Source: Caldilineaceae bacterium
GTDB taxonomy: Bacteria > Chloroflexota > Anaerolineae > Caldilineales > Caldilineaceae
DNA length: 50,112 bases
Reading direction: 5' to 3'
Assembly: GCA_022827195.1 (NCBI GenBank)
Contig: JAJDTL010000042.1
Location: 1 to 50,112, forward strand
In this document: piece after piece, positions 33,027 through 42,091 of the stretch
Numbering within the stretch: position 1 is the stretch's first letter
Layout of the letters: every line of letters begins with the position of its first letter
The notes under the pieces: generated by a model
Databases searched by the model: none
Told to the model about the DNA's origin: nothing
Seen by the model: the letters and a program-made list of their open reading frames with translations, nothing else
Program-made: the position numbers and the translations under genes

Positions 33027-33917
33027 TCAGTCCGGCGGGGCAAAGATGTAGTGCCACTCTTGATCGACTTGTAGGCAGTCAACCAGCATGTAGCCGGCGC
33101 TGTAGCAGCTTTCGGCGGCCTGGCGGACAAACATGCGCCAGTCGTACAACAATGTGCCGCCGGCCTGGCGAAGGGCATCGACACTATCGGGCAGCGGAAG
33201 CGCGAAAGGACGGCCGTCGGGGACCGGCGGCGGCCCCAGCGGCGCGCGCAGCCGGTCGCCGCGGCGCTGGGGCCGTGTGGCGGCACGCTGCAGTTCGGTG
33301 GTGCGCCATGCGGTCAATGCGTTGCCACCGAGAGCCGTGTGCACCCTCGGACTATTCAGATACCAGTCCAGCTCAAAGCGGTCGGTGGGTACACCGGCGT
33401 TAAGGCTGTCGGTCATCTCACCGTAGACGTTGCGCACATAGGTGGTACAGACAGCGCCAAGACGACAGACATTCAGCCGTGCATTCACACGCTGCAGCGG
33501 ATCATAGGTCCAGGTAACGTGGTCGGTCCAGCCCTGGCGGAGAAGCTCTTCCCGCTGCGATTTCTTCAATTCGAGGCCGATACCGCGCCCGTGCCACGCG
33601 GGCAACACTCCCATAATGTGACTACGAAACTTGAGCTTGCGCCCGCCGGAGTTGTCGAAGGCGAACGCGGGCCAGCCAAACGAAAAGCCGACCATGCCAT
33701 CCGTATCTTCCGCTCCCTCGCTGGCAAATGCCCCCTGGAGCAGCCCACCGTGATTGGACTGCGTCACCAGCACGTGAATCGACATTATATCCCCGCCCCA
33801 GATCAGGTCCTGGACGGCCTGCAGGGTCCGGCAGTCTTCGACAGTACTCAATGTACGAATCTCAATTGAAGGGCTCATCTCCTGCAACTCCTCATAAGTT
33901 TGCGCCTTCCATTTCAC
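33027..33917 (-). CDS. COG3375-type GNAT acetyltransferase
   Basis: A 296-residue protein of the uncharacterised GNAT group COG3375. Recognised blocks are CRTLQAVQDLIWGGD, SHIMGVLPAWHGRGIGLELK (acetyl-CoA loop), HVTWTYDPLQRVNARLNVCR and VYGEMTDSLNAGVPTDRFEL. The family is often found near o-succinylbenzoate synthase/N-acylamino-acid racemase genes, but none is here. The GTG at 33917 overlaps the upstream stop as GTGA, a translational-coupling arrangement; an ATG at 33878 with GGAG one nt upstream is the alternative. The function is unknown beyond probable acyl transfer. Confidence 0.82.
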   Translation of the reverse strand: MKWKAQTYEELQEMSPSIEIRTLSTVEDCRTLQAVQDLIWGGDIMSIHVLVTQSNHGGLLQGAFASEGAEDTDGMVGFSFGWPAFAFDNSGGRKLKFRSHIMGVLPAWHGRGIGLELKKSQREELLRQGWTDHVTWTYDPLQRVNARLNVCRLGAVCTTYVRNVYGEMTDSLNAGVPTDRFELDWYLNSPRVHTALGGNALTAWRTTELQRAATRPQRRGDRLRAPLGPPPVPDGRPFALPLPDSVDALRQAGGTLLYDWRMFVRQAAESCYSAGYMLVDCLQVDQEWHYIFAPPD

Positions 33918-35344
33918 TTCCGGTCGAAGCGGGCGACGAGAGTAACGTTCGAATGATGGGGCCGGAGGTCAATCGGCTGGACCGCGGCAAGGCGGTACCC
34001 GGCCTCGTCCACATCGGCTAGGGCGCGAGCCAGGCGCGTCAGGTCGTCCGTGATCAGGCCGCAGCGGCGAATCCTCATACGAGTGAGCAGCGAAAACAGC
34101 TCCGGCTCGATTTGTCGATCGGGCGGAGCAACCAAGGCGGCATCGAAGCGATATTCGGCGCGACGCAGCTTGCGAATCGTGGGGAGCATCGCACCGTGCC
34201 ATGCGTCGGCGTTGTCCTTTTCGGCCAGATTGGCGCGCAGGGCAGCCGCGCCCAGAGCCGATTCCTCAACGGCGACAACGGTAGCGACCCGTTCGGCCAG
34301 AAGTATCGTTCGTGCACCGATACCGGCCCCCAGTTCCAAGAGGTGTTCAAACGTCTTGAGTTCAAGGAGTTCCTCAGCCACAGCCGCCAAGACCTCATCA
34401 GCCAGCAGATGACCGCTGCCAGGATAGTCATCGACGGGCGGGTAAGCCGTCAGCCGGTGGCCCGCGACCCCCACATTGTAGCTCCAGTCACCCACCAGGA
34501 GTTCAAGAGAAGGCTCGTCGGCTTCATGCAGCAGGAAGACACTTGCCGGTTGGTCGAGTTCAATATTGGGCAGGTCGCCTCGGTCGCTGTGGAGGACTAG
34601 CACGCTCTTATCGGCGTCGCTCATCGGCCCGGCTGTTGCGCCAGCCGCCAAGGTTACGCCGAGGTATGAAGCGCTTACTCCCTGTTCTCCCTGTTCGCCG
34701 CCCTGGCCTTCCACGAATCCCGCGAATAGCTTTGCGAGTTGGGGATGCAGCAGGGGACAGGTGTCAACCTCCAGCTGTTCACCACCGCGGGCCGGGTAAG
34801 TCAGTCGTCCGGATTCAGCCAGATTGAATCTCATCTGTGTGCGGAAGCCGAAATCCAAAACGGGAGGCGCGACCGCTGTGATATCGCCGTCGGGCGCGGC
34901 AATGGCAATCACCTCCGCCACCATCTGGTTTGAAATCTCTCTGCTCTTTCGTCTTGACCTGTCCAGCCCGCCTTCCCGCGCCAGGATTTCGACGGCAATC
35001 TCTCTCTTCAGGGCCAGCTGTCGCTCATAATCGATCTGCTGCCACTGACAGCCCGAGCATCCGGCTCTTCTCCAGGAAGGATTGATGAGGACTCCGTCGC
35101 CCAAGGTCACAGGTTGAGGGGGGCCAAAGTGCGGGCAGGTAGCCTCGATGCGATCGGGACTCGCCGCGAGCACACGGCGCAGGAGGCCGCGCCGCCAGCG
35201 CTGGCCCTCGTGAACGATCTCCACCTCCACCGTCTCGCCTGGAACCGCATCGGCGACGAAGACCAGGTGGCCTTCTTCGTCGCGACCAATCGCCTCTCCG
35301 GTGGCAGCCATGCGCGTCAATTCTACGGAAACGGTCGAGTTCAT
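33914..35344 (-). CDS. TrmA/RlmCD-like RNA methyltransferase with degenerate active site
   Basis: A 476-residue relative of the m5U RNA methyltransferases. It has an N-terminal TRAM domain (SVELTRMAATGEAIGRDEEG), the iron-sulfur Cys set (TCPHFG, AGCSGCQWQ, DTCPLL) and a SAM site (HLLELGAGIGARTILLAE). The catalytic elements are altered. D-P-P-R reads A-P-P-D. The nucleophile loop S-C-N-P-x-T-L-A-R-D aligns with T-D-D-L-T-R-L-A-R-A, so Cys becomes Asp. The base motif H-x-E reads H-S-N. It may bind RNA without methylating uracil C5, or have changed chemistry. The ATG at 35344 begins the TRAM domain. It overlaps the acetyltransferase by 4 bp. Confidence 0.8.
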   Translation of the reverse strand: MNSTVSVELTRMAATGEAIGRDEEGHLVFVADAVPGETVEVEIVHEGQRWRRGLLRRVLAASPDRIEATCPHFGPPQPVTLGDGVLINPSWRRAGCSGCQWQQIDYERQLALKREIAVEILAREGGLDRSRRKSREISNQMVAEVIAIAAPDGDITAVAPPVLDFGFRTQMRFNLAESGRLTYPARGGEQLEVDTCPLLHPQLAKLFAGFVEGQGGEQGEQGVSASYLGVTLAAGATAGPMSDADKSVLVLHSDRGDLPNIELDQPASVFLLHEADEPSLELLVGDWSYNVGVAGHRLTAYPPVDDYPGSGHLLADEVLAAVAEELLELKTFEHLLELGAGIGARTILLAERVATVVAVEESALGAAALRANLAEKDNADAWHGAMLPTIRKLRRAEYRFDAALVAPPDRQIEPELFSLLTRMRIRRCGLITDDLTRLARALADVDEAGYRLAAVQPIDLRPHHSNVTLVARFDRK

Positions 35345-35408
35345 CGCTGCATTGTACCCCGCGAGCAGGGGGCAGCCAATCGTACAAAGCAAACTTTGGG
35401 CGCGTTGC

Positions 35409-35437
35409 TTGTACACCGGATTGACAGTTAGTATACT
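35409..35437 (+). promoter_or_regulatory. putative promoter for the LysM protein gene
   Basis: TTGTAC (35409-35414), a 17-bp spacer and TATACT (35432-35437). The -10 lies inside the perfect 12-bp palindrome TTAGTATACTAA (35428-35439), so TATACT is present on both strands of this divergent gap. Confidence 0.5.
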
Positions 35438-35539
35438 AAAGGGCACCCCCTTTTATCTTCAGCGTCAGGTGACAGCTTTCGAGCAGGAGCCTGGCTGTTG
35501 AAGCGTAAAACTGACTCTGTTTATCAGCAGGAGCATGCG

Positions 35540-38449
35540 ATGAGGCTGGCGTTGCGACTGGCGTTCCTTTCGATCGCGCTCATTTGCCTATTGCAGATCG
35601 TTGCCGTTTCGGCGCAGGAAAACGGCTATACATATACGGTGCAGCCGGGAGACAGCTGGCCGCTGGTGGCCCAGCGTGTCGGTCTGACCGTGGGCCAGCT
35701 ACAGGAGGCAAACCCTGAATCGGTCCGCCCGAACGGCTGGCTCATTGTCGGTGAGCGGCTCTTCATTCCAAACTCACCTCGTTGGAAGGATACATTTTAT
35801 ATCGTGCAGCGAGGGGACGGCTGGATTTCAGTTGCCGGAATATTCGGCATGTCAGTCACCGAATTGCAGGCGGCCAACCCGAAACAACTGCGCCCCGACA
35901 ATGCCCTGATTGTCGGTGAGCGGCTCCTGATCCCGGCCCTGCTGCCGACACCCACCGAAGAAGGGCTGCCAGTTGCCCCGCTGCCTGAAGGCACCCCAGT
36001 GGCCGGTGAGGAGAGTCTTACCCGGGAGCCTACAAGTGAGCCAGCGCCGCTGTTTATGCCGCGCATCAGCCTGCCAGTGCCCACTCCCGTTACGCTCCCA
36101 CCGTGCCCGGGCGCAACCAACGATCTGGGCCCGGCGCTGACCGACCTTTTCGGTATACCCGCGGCCAACCGACGCGTCCAACTTGCATCCTTTCTGGCCG
36201 ACTGCGGTGCCGACCTGAAGACGCTCACGAGTACCGACCTCAATTCCGATCGAGTGGACGACGCAGTTCTCGTCTATACGCCGAGCGGAACCAATGGCCA
36301 GAATAGCGCGCCGGCAGACTCTCGAAGCGGAAGCAGATCGCCCAGTGGCAAGGACAATCAAGAGGAACTGGTGATTCTCAGCGGCGGCAAGGCCCATTCG
36401 CTGAGCTTCGCAGCCACCGCCAACGGTACAATAGAACTGCTGGCCACGCAGGACATCAACGGTGACAACCGAACCGACGTGGTTTGGGCCGATACCGTCT
36501 GCGGGGCCAACACCTGCTTCCTCACGGTCCACGTCCGCAGTTGGGACGGCGTGGCCTGGCGGGACTGGACCAAAGGCACGATCACGATGGCATCGGCCTC
36601 TGTGTCCTTGAACGCCAACAGCGGAAGTGGAAGGGTCAAGGAGATTCACTTGACCGGCGGGGAGTACGCGGGGGCAGATGTCGGTCCACAACGTAAGCGC
36701 ACAGCCGTGTGGACCAGCACGGGCGGCGCGCCCTATGCCCTGAAAGATGAAATCTTCGCGTCTAGCGACTGCCTCTATCACAGCCTAATCGACGCCAACA
36801 GGGCCTTTACAGACGAACGCTACTTGGAAAAGGCACAGTGGCTCTATACGGATGTAGCGGAGAATGAGCGCCTGAAAGCCTGCTGGAAGCGTCCCGGCGA
36901 ACTGTCCGAATTGCGAAGCTTTGCCCTGTTCCGATTGGCTGTCATCATGGGCTATCAGGGAAATCCCATAGAGGCTACGGCGCTTGTACAACGGATGGAA
37001 GACGAGTACGGCGATCAGATCTATGCCGGCGTGGCCCGGCGCTGGCTGGACAACTATCTGCTGACAGGCGACCCGCGCTCCGCCTGCAAAGTGGTGGGCG
37101 TCTACGCCGAGGTTATGCCGGGCGTTGTCGACATTTTAGTCGATTACGGATACGCAAATCCAACATTCGCCCCAGAGGATGTCTGCCCAATCCTGGAGTT
37201 GGCGCCGCCGGAAGAGCCTGAGCCGACCTTGGTTCAGATTGAGGGGTTGCCGGATTGCCCTTCCGCTGTCACGGACTACCGGACCGCTCTCCCGGCGGCT
37301 GCGAACCTGGCCTCGACGGCCTCCTCGGGCAGCGGAGACCAGCAAGATCCGCCCGAGTCGATAGCAACCTGGCTACGTTCCTGCGACGCATTGAGCGACG
37401 AACGGGGCGGTCTGCTGTTCCATGACTTGAACTGGGACGGCCTGAGAGATCTGATCGCGGCCCCGGCTATCACCGGCGCCGGCGGCTACGGGCGTAACGG
37501 CACAGAAGGCGTGCTCCTGATACTGCATCAGCTGGAAGACGGAAGCTTTCAGACCGCCTATGACCCGAAGGAACGCGGCGAGCCGAAACTCCTGGCCTTG
37601 GGCGATGCCAATGGCGACGGCCAGCCCGATCTGGTCTGGCAACGGGAGCGGTGCACGACTTACTGCCTGCTGCACGTGGAGGTGATCACGTGGGACAGAG
37701 AGACCGGCTCCTACCGGTCGATACTCGGAACTGACGCCACGATTGCTGAAGGTACAGCCTTGGTTGACGTTGCGAGTTTTGGCGATACTACCCTGCCCCA
37801 AATCCGGCGCTTGTGGCTGAGAGGCGGCGTCAGCGGCATGGATGAAGACGGGCTGGCCGTCTCCCGTACCGAAATCTGGTACAGTATAGACGGCACCCCT
37901 CTGCGCCGCTACACCTGGTCCTATGACCGTACCGACGAGGCAAGCAACTGCTTGGGATTGAGGCTGATAGAGGCGAACGTGGCCCTCCAGGCAGCAGGCC
38001 AAAGGGGAAACCCATCCGGCTATGCCACAGCGATTGAGATGTACAGAGAAATCCTCGAATTGCCGTCACTGAAGCCGTGCAGCACGCAGGGCACGGATCC
38101 GGAAGAGGAGATGGAGCTGCTACGAGGGCTGGCAAACTTCCGCCTGGTGCAAGCTCTGACTTTGAATGACGAGAGGCCAGAGGCTGAAGCGTTATTGGAG
38201 AGCCTTGCCGAAGAGCAACCGGAAAACAGATATGGCAGAGCGGCCCGCTCCTGGTTGACGGCATATTATTCGGTGCCCAATCCGGTAGCAGCATGCGCAG
38301 CCGTTATGTCAGTCTTTCTGGACAGCCCCGAACTCTGGCAGATTACGGAAGAGTTCGGCGATGACCACCCCGGGCTCAATTTCCGGCAGGTCTGCCACGT
38401 GCCGGGCAGCGGCGAGCAGTCAGAGTTCCGACTCACTCCGAACTGGTGA
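35540..38449 (+). CDS. secreted LysM protein with duplicated calcium-site/helical halves
   Basis: A 969-residue exported protein. The signal peptide is residues 1 to about 25 (RLALRLAFLSIALICLLQIV then AVSA). Two LysM domains (about 30-78 and 84-132; YTVQPGDSW, YIVQRGDGW) should bind peptidoglycan or chitin-like glycans. A Pro-rich linker follows. The rest is two homologous halves. Each has a Cys-start block, two DxNxDxxxD loops (near 231 and 307; near 629 and 689) resembling FG-GAP/dockerin calcium sites, a beta region, and a helical segment that ends in an ACK/ACA...V pattern. AGGAG lies 6 nt before the ATG at 35540; a TTG 42 nt upstream is less likely. The 3' end overlaps the opposing glycosyltransferase gene by 17 bp. 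Confidence 0.8.
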   Translation: MRLALRLAFLSIALICLLQIVAVSAQENGYTYTVQPGDSWPLVAQRVGLTVGQLQEANPESVRPNGWLIVGERLFIPNSPRWKDTFYIVQRGDGWISVAGIFGMSVTELQAANPKQLRPDNALIVGERLLIPALLPTPTEEGLPVAPLPEGTPVAGEESLTREPTSEPAPLFMPRISLPVPTPVTLPPCPGATNDLGPALTDLFGIPAANRRVQLASFLADCGADLKTLTSTDLNSDRVDDAVLVYTPSGTNGQNSAPADSRSGSRSPSGKDNQEELVILSGGKAHSLSFAATANGTIELLATQDINGDNRTDVVWADTVCGANTCFLTVHVRSWDGVAWRDWTKGTITMASASVSLNANSGSGRVKEIHLTGGEYAGADVGPQRKRTAVWTSTGGAPYALKDEIFASSDCLYHSLIDANRAFTDERYLEKAQWLYTDVAENERLKACWKRPGELSELRSFALFRLAVIMGYQGNPIEATALVQRMEDEYGDQIYAGVARRWLDNYLLTGDPRSACKVVGVYAEVMPGVVDILVDYGYANPTFAPEDVCPILELAPPEEPEPTLVQIEGLPDCPSAVTDYRTALPAAANLASTASSGSGDQQDPPESIATWLRSCDALSDERGGLLFHDLNWDGLRDLIAAPAITGAGGYGRNGTEGVLLILHQLEDGSFQTAYDPKERGEPKLLALGDANGDGQPDLVWQRERCTTYCLLHVEVITWDRETGSYRSILGTDATIAEGTALVDVASFGDTTLPQIRRLWLRGGVSGMDEDGLAVSRTEIWYSIDGTPLRRYTWSYDRTDEASNCLGLRLIEANVALQAAGQRGNPSGYATAIEMYREILELPSLKPCSTQGTDPEEEMELLRGLANFRLVQALTLNDERPEAEALLESLAEEQPENRYGRAARSWLTAYYSVPNPVAACAAVMSVFLDSPELWQITEEFGDDHPGLNFRQVCHVPGSGEQSEFRLTPNW

Positions 38450-39452
38450 TCACCGGCGCGCCGGCGGCCATTGCTTCCAGCAGCATCATGCCGAATCCTT
38501 CATAGGTGCTGGGAAAAAGGAAGGCAGTGGCGCCGGTATAGAGTTGCCCCTTGTCTGCTTCGTCAACCCATCCGACAAAGCGCACACTGTCGGTCAACTC
38601 AAGTTGACGTACAAGCCTTTGCGGGTCCGGGAAGAACTCCGTGTCGACGCCCGGTAGCGGCCCCGCCAAGACAAGGTGCACTTCAGGGTCCCCGCCCTCG
38701 TCCAAATAACGCCGATAGGCGCACACAATGCTCATAACGTTTTTGCGCGCGTCGAATCCACCCAGGTAGAGAAAATAGCGTTCGGGCAGCGCGTATTTTT
38801 CACGAATTTCGTGTCGCGAGTCATATCCGCGATTGCCGTCGAGCGCCGCGGCTTTCGACATGTGCAGCCTTGTCTCGTTCGGGCCGTGGTGGACTGCGAA
38901 TACCCGGTCCGCCGACAGTTTCAGATGAGCGATTGCGTCCCGCCTGCCCGCCTCGCTTACGGTCAGAACGGCCGCACTGCAGCGGGCGGAACGGCCAACC
39001 AGCCTGGAATACAGGGCTCCCGGCCATCCGCCTCGGTAGGCCGGCAGGAGCAGAGGAATCAAGTCGTGGACTGTTACGACTGTAGGAACGGGCTGCCAGA
39101 GAGGCGCCGCCCAATATGGAATGAGCAGCAGGTCCGCTTGCAGGCGCCGCGCCCAAATCGGCACTGTTACTTGCTCCCAAAAGAGCTTCGCCAACTGTCG
39201 CGGCAGCGGCGGTAGGGGCGCAATGACGGTGCTTCCTGGAAACGGCAGCGTGTCACCGGGCAGGGTTGCCGGCAGGAGCAGCGTGAACTGGGGCGCGGAC
39301 CCCCCGTCGACCCCTCGCACCGGTCCATGCCCTCTGCTGGCGCCTTCGGTCTGCGCGGTCAAGGCGATCAGGTTGGGTAACAGCCGGTTGACATATTGAC
39401 CGCTGCCGGTGCTGGGCTGCCCCCAAAACCAACCGCTGACGACAATGCGCAT
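38433..39452 (-). CDS. glycosyltransferase family 4, C-terminally truncated
   Basis: A 339-residue GT4 enzyme that would transfer a sugar from a nucleotide donor. It starts MRIVVSGWFWGQPSTGSGQY and has VVTVHDLIPLLLPAYRGGWP, YFLYLGGFDARKN (start of the donor domain), VRFVGWVDEADKGQLYTGAT and FLFPSTYEGFGMMLLEAMAA. It stops right after G-A-P-V-I-T-S-S-E. Normal relatives continue for some 50-90 residues, including the helix that packs back on the N-domain. No other frame downstream restores the end, because the LysM gene 3' end occupies that DNA. Activity is doubtful. Confidence 0.85.
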   Translation of the reverse strand: MRIVVSGWFWGQPSTGSGQYVNRLLPNLIALTAQTEGASRGHGPVRGVDGGSAPQFTLLLPATLPGDTLPFPGSTVIAPLPPLPRQLAKLFWEQVTVPIWARRLQADLLLIPYWAAPLWQPVPTVVTVHDLIPLLLPAYRGGWPGALYSRLVGRSARCSAAVLTVSEAGRRDAIAHLKLSADRVFAVHHGPNETRLHMSKAAALDGNRGYDSRHEIREKYALPERYFLYLGGFDARKNVMSIVCAYRRYLDEGGDPEVHLVLAGPLPGVDTEFFPDPQRLVRQLELTDSVRFVGWVDEADKGQLYTGATAFLFPSTYEGFGMMLLEAMAAGAPVITSSE

Positions 39453-39501
39453 GGCAATTTCAGTTGAAAGAATATCGAATGGCAGGCGTTCCGCCGAACG
39501 C

Positions 39502-40485
39502 CTAGTCGTGCACCCCAGCTGTTCGGACCCACTCTACGGTTCGCCGCAATCCGTCCGGCAGATCGACCTCTGCTTCCCACCCCAAATCCTGGCCCGCCTT
39601 GGTACTGTCCAACCAGGTCGCCCTCACTTCACCGGCAGGACGGGGCCGATAGGCAGGCTTGCGACCATATCCGGTCAGTTCCGCAAGTAGCCGGTAGATG
39701 CTGTTGATCTCCGTTGGCTGGCCTGTGCCCAAATTGTAGACGCCGCTCACGTCGGTTGCGATAGCCAATACGTTTGCCCTGGCGACGTCCTCCACATACA
39801 CGAAATCGCGCACCTGGGCCCCATCACCGGTGATGTGCGTGGGTCGGTCGGCGATCATGGCGCCGACGAATATGGCGATAACGCCGGCCTCGCCCCTAAT
39901 GTCCTGCCGGGGACCGTAGACGTTTCCATAGCGGAGGATGACGTGTGGGAGGCCGTAGTTCTTGCTGTACAGCTTGATGTAATGTTCGCAACTGAGCTTG
40001 TTGGCACCGTAATTGTCCATAGGATTGGCGGGGCTCTTCTCGGTAAATGGCGGCGTCGAGGATTTCGGGGCCGTCTTGCCTTCCGCCAATTCGCTCTCTG
40101 TCCCATCTTCACCCTCGCCATAGACCGCGCCGCCCGTGCTGGCAAAGACGAATTTGCTGCAGCCATACGACTTCGCCAGTTCGAGCAGGTGAAGCGTGCC
40201 GATTATGTTGACTTCGGCATAGGTGATCGGGTCCTCCATACTCTCACGTACATTAGCAAGGGCTGCCTGGTGTACAATCGCCTGAGGACGTTCCACCGCG
40301 AATAGCTCCGCCAGCCCTGCTTGATCGCGCAAGTCAACTTCGTAGAATGGCGCGCCGGCAGGTAGATGGGCGCGCTTGCCGGTCCGGAGGTTATCAAGCA
40401 GAACGGTTTCGTGGCCGGCATTCTGAAGCCATTGCACGACGTGGCTGCCGATAAACCCAGCTGCCCCCGTCACAAGGATCTTCAC
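39502..40485 (-). CDS. NAD-dependent sugar epimerase (UDP-glucose 4-epimerase-like)
   Basis: A 327-residue extended short-chain dehydrogenase. It has G-A-A-G-F-I-G at residues 7-13, FASTGGAVYGEGED (catalytic Ser/Thr region), and Y-G-A-N-K as YxxxK. RYGNVYGPRQD, GDGAQVRDFVYVEDVARAN and NLGTGQPTEIN follow, as in GalE-like epimerases. Start is GTG at 40485 with GAGGAG 6 nt upstream; a longer frame to 40542 has no ribosome site. It lies 49 bp before the truncated glycosyltransferase, so together they likely served surface-glycan synthesis. Confidence 0.9.
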   Translation of the reverse strand: MKILVTGAAGFIGSHVVQWLQNAGHETVLLDNLRTGKRAHLPAGAPFYEVDLRDQAGLAELFAVERPQAIVHQAALANVRESMEDPITYAEVNIIGTLHLLELAKSYGCSKFVFASTGGAVYGEGEDGTESELAEGKTAPKSSTPPFTEKSPANPMDNYGANKLSCEHYIKLYSKNYGLPHVILRYGNVYGPRQDIRGEAGVIAIFVGAMIADRPTHITGDGAQVRDFVYVEDVARANVLAIATDVSGVYNLGTGQPTEINSIYRLLAELTGYGRKPAYRPRPAGEVRATWLDSTKAGQDLGWEAEVDLPDGLRRTVEWVRTAGVHD

Positions 40486-40651
40486 TCTTGGCTCCTCTTT
40501 GGATTCGAGTGCTCCAGAGAGTCCAGTATAAGGAGTTCTCATGGAAAGGAAAAATCAGGCCGAACGCGGCCCTGCTTTTGCGTTTCTTACCGGCACCCGT
40601 ATACTTCATTGACCCAGTTTCCGCTGAAGCTGTTGACGCCCGGGACAAAGT

Positions 40652-41986
40652 ATGCTGATTCACAACGCAACCGTAATCACTCTTGACGACACAGAACGTA
40701 TCCTTTGGGACGGCGCCGTCTACTTTCAGAACGACACAATCGTCGCGGTCGACGATAGCAACGACCTGCTTAGCCGTTACCCCGATGCAGAGCGCTGGGA
40801 CGCGCACGGCAAACTTCTGATGCCTGGCATGACCTGCGCACATACGCATTTCTACGGTGCCTTCGCCAGGGGAATGTACATTCCCGGTGAACCTGCCAGA
40901 GACTTTCCCGAAATCCTGCAAAAGCTCTGGTGGCCTTTGGACCGCTCGTTGGACCTGGATGGCGTTCGAAGCTCGGCCGAGGTCTGCCTGGTTGACGCCA
41001 TCCGCAACGGGACGACCACGCTCATCGACCACCACGCCAGCCAAAACGCAGTTGATGGCAGTCTGGATGCCATCGCCACGGCGGTGGATGCCAGCGGGTT
41101 GCGGGCGGCGCTCTGCTACGAGGTAACGGACCGGGACGGCCCCGCCGCGGCGCAGGCTGGCATTCGCGAAAATGTGCGCTTCGCCACCCGGCTTTCTCGC
41201 AGGGACGGCAAGTCGGCCCGTCTAGCCGCCACTTTCGGGCTGCATGCCAGCATGACACTCTCCGACGAGACGCTCGAAGCTTGCCGAGGCGAGAGCAATC
41301 GTTTTCACGTCCACGTAGCAGAACATCCGGCGGACGCCTGGGACAGCCTGGGCCGCTGCGGCGAGCGCACGGTCGAACGGTTGCATAGCTTCGGCGTCAC
41401 CGGTGCCGAGAGCATTTTTGCCCACTGTATTCACGTCGACGCCTGGGAAATCGCTCTACTGCGCGAAACAAAGACGTTTGTTTCGCACCAGCCCCGCTCC
41501 AACATGAACAATGCAGTGGGCGCGGCCAGCGTGCCCGCAATGCTGCGCGGAGGAATGCCCGTCTGCCTGGGTAATGACGGTTTCAGCAACGATATGTTCG
41601 CCGAAATGAAGGTGACCGACCAGTTGCACAAGGTGACGAGCGGCGACCCGCGCACGCTCGGCGCCGACAAAGTCATGCAGATGGCGGTCCACAATAATCG
41701 CGCGCTGGCTAGCGCCTTTTTCGAAAAGCCGGTCGGCATCCTGGCTCCCGGCGCTTTTGCCGACATCATCTTGCTCGACTACTATCCCCCGACGCCCTTG
41801 CACCGCGACAATCTGCCCTGGCACATCATGTTCGGCATAGGCGGTGGACACGTCCACAGCACGATCTGTCACGGCCGTGTGCTGATGCGGGACAGGGCGC
41901 TGCTCACGCTGGACGAAGAAGCAATCACCGCCCGCAGCCGCGAATGCGCGCAGGAAACCTGGAAGAGGTTCGAGAGCAGCGCTTAG
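40652..41986 (+). CDS. SsnA-like metal-dependent amidohydrolase
   Basis: A 444-residue enzyme of the chlorohydrolase/cytosine deaminase superfamily, close in length and pattern to SsnA. Metal ligands are AHTHFYGAF (HxH), FHVHVAEHP, AHCIHVD and GNDGFSND (Asp). The C-terminal GILAPGAFADIILLDYYPPT is the usual beta-sandwich return. Relatives deaminate or dechlorinate nitrogen heterocycles; SsnA occurs in purine/xanthine-degradation loci, but no xanthine dehydrogenase gene is in view. The ribosome site (GGGACA) is weak. The substrate is uncertain. Confidence 0.85.
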   Translation: MLIHNATVITLDDTERILWDGAVYFQNDTIVAVDDSNDLLSRYPDAERWDAHGKLLMPGMTCAHTHFYGAFARGMYIPGEPARDFPEILQKLWWPLDRSLDLDGVRSSAEVCLVDAIRNGTTTLIDHHASQNAVDGSLDAIATAVDASGLRAALCYEVTDRDGPAAAQAGIRENVRFATRLSRRDGKSARLAATFGLHASMTLSDETLEACRGESNRFHVHVAEHPADAWDSLGRCGERTVERLHSFGVTGAESIFAHCIHVDAWEIALLRETKTFVSHQPRSNMNNAVGAASVPAMLRGGMPVCLGNDGFSNDMFAEMKVTDQLHKVTSGDPRTLGADKVMQMAVHNNRALASAFFEKPVGILAPGAFADIILLDYYPPTPLHRDNLPWHIMFGIGGGHVHSTICHGRVLMRDRALLTLDEEAITARSRECAQETWKRFESSA

Positions 41987-42091
41987 CGTCCAGCTTTTCT
42001 CCCAGAGCATCCGTCATAGAGTGCCGTTTCGGCTGCCGGAATATCATCGCATTTCAAGCGCTAAGACCTGAAACTGACCTGGAGGCTGGAG

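Noticed and set aside
35421..35437. TTGACA directly before TATACT
   Set aside because: The spacing is only 5 bp; the pair TTGTAC-17-TATACT is the workable one.
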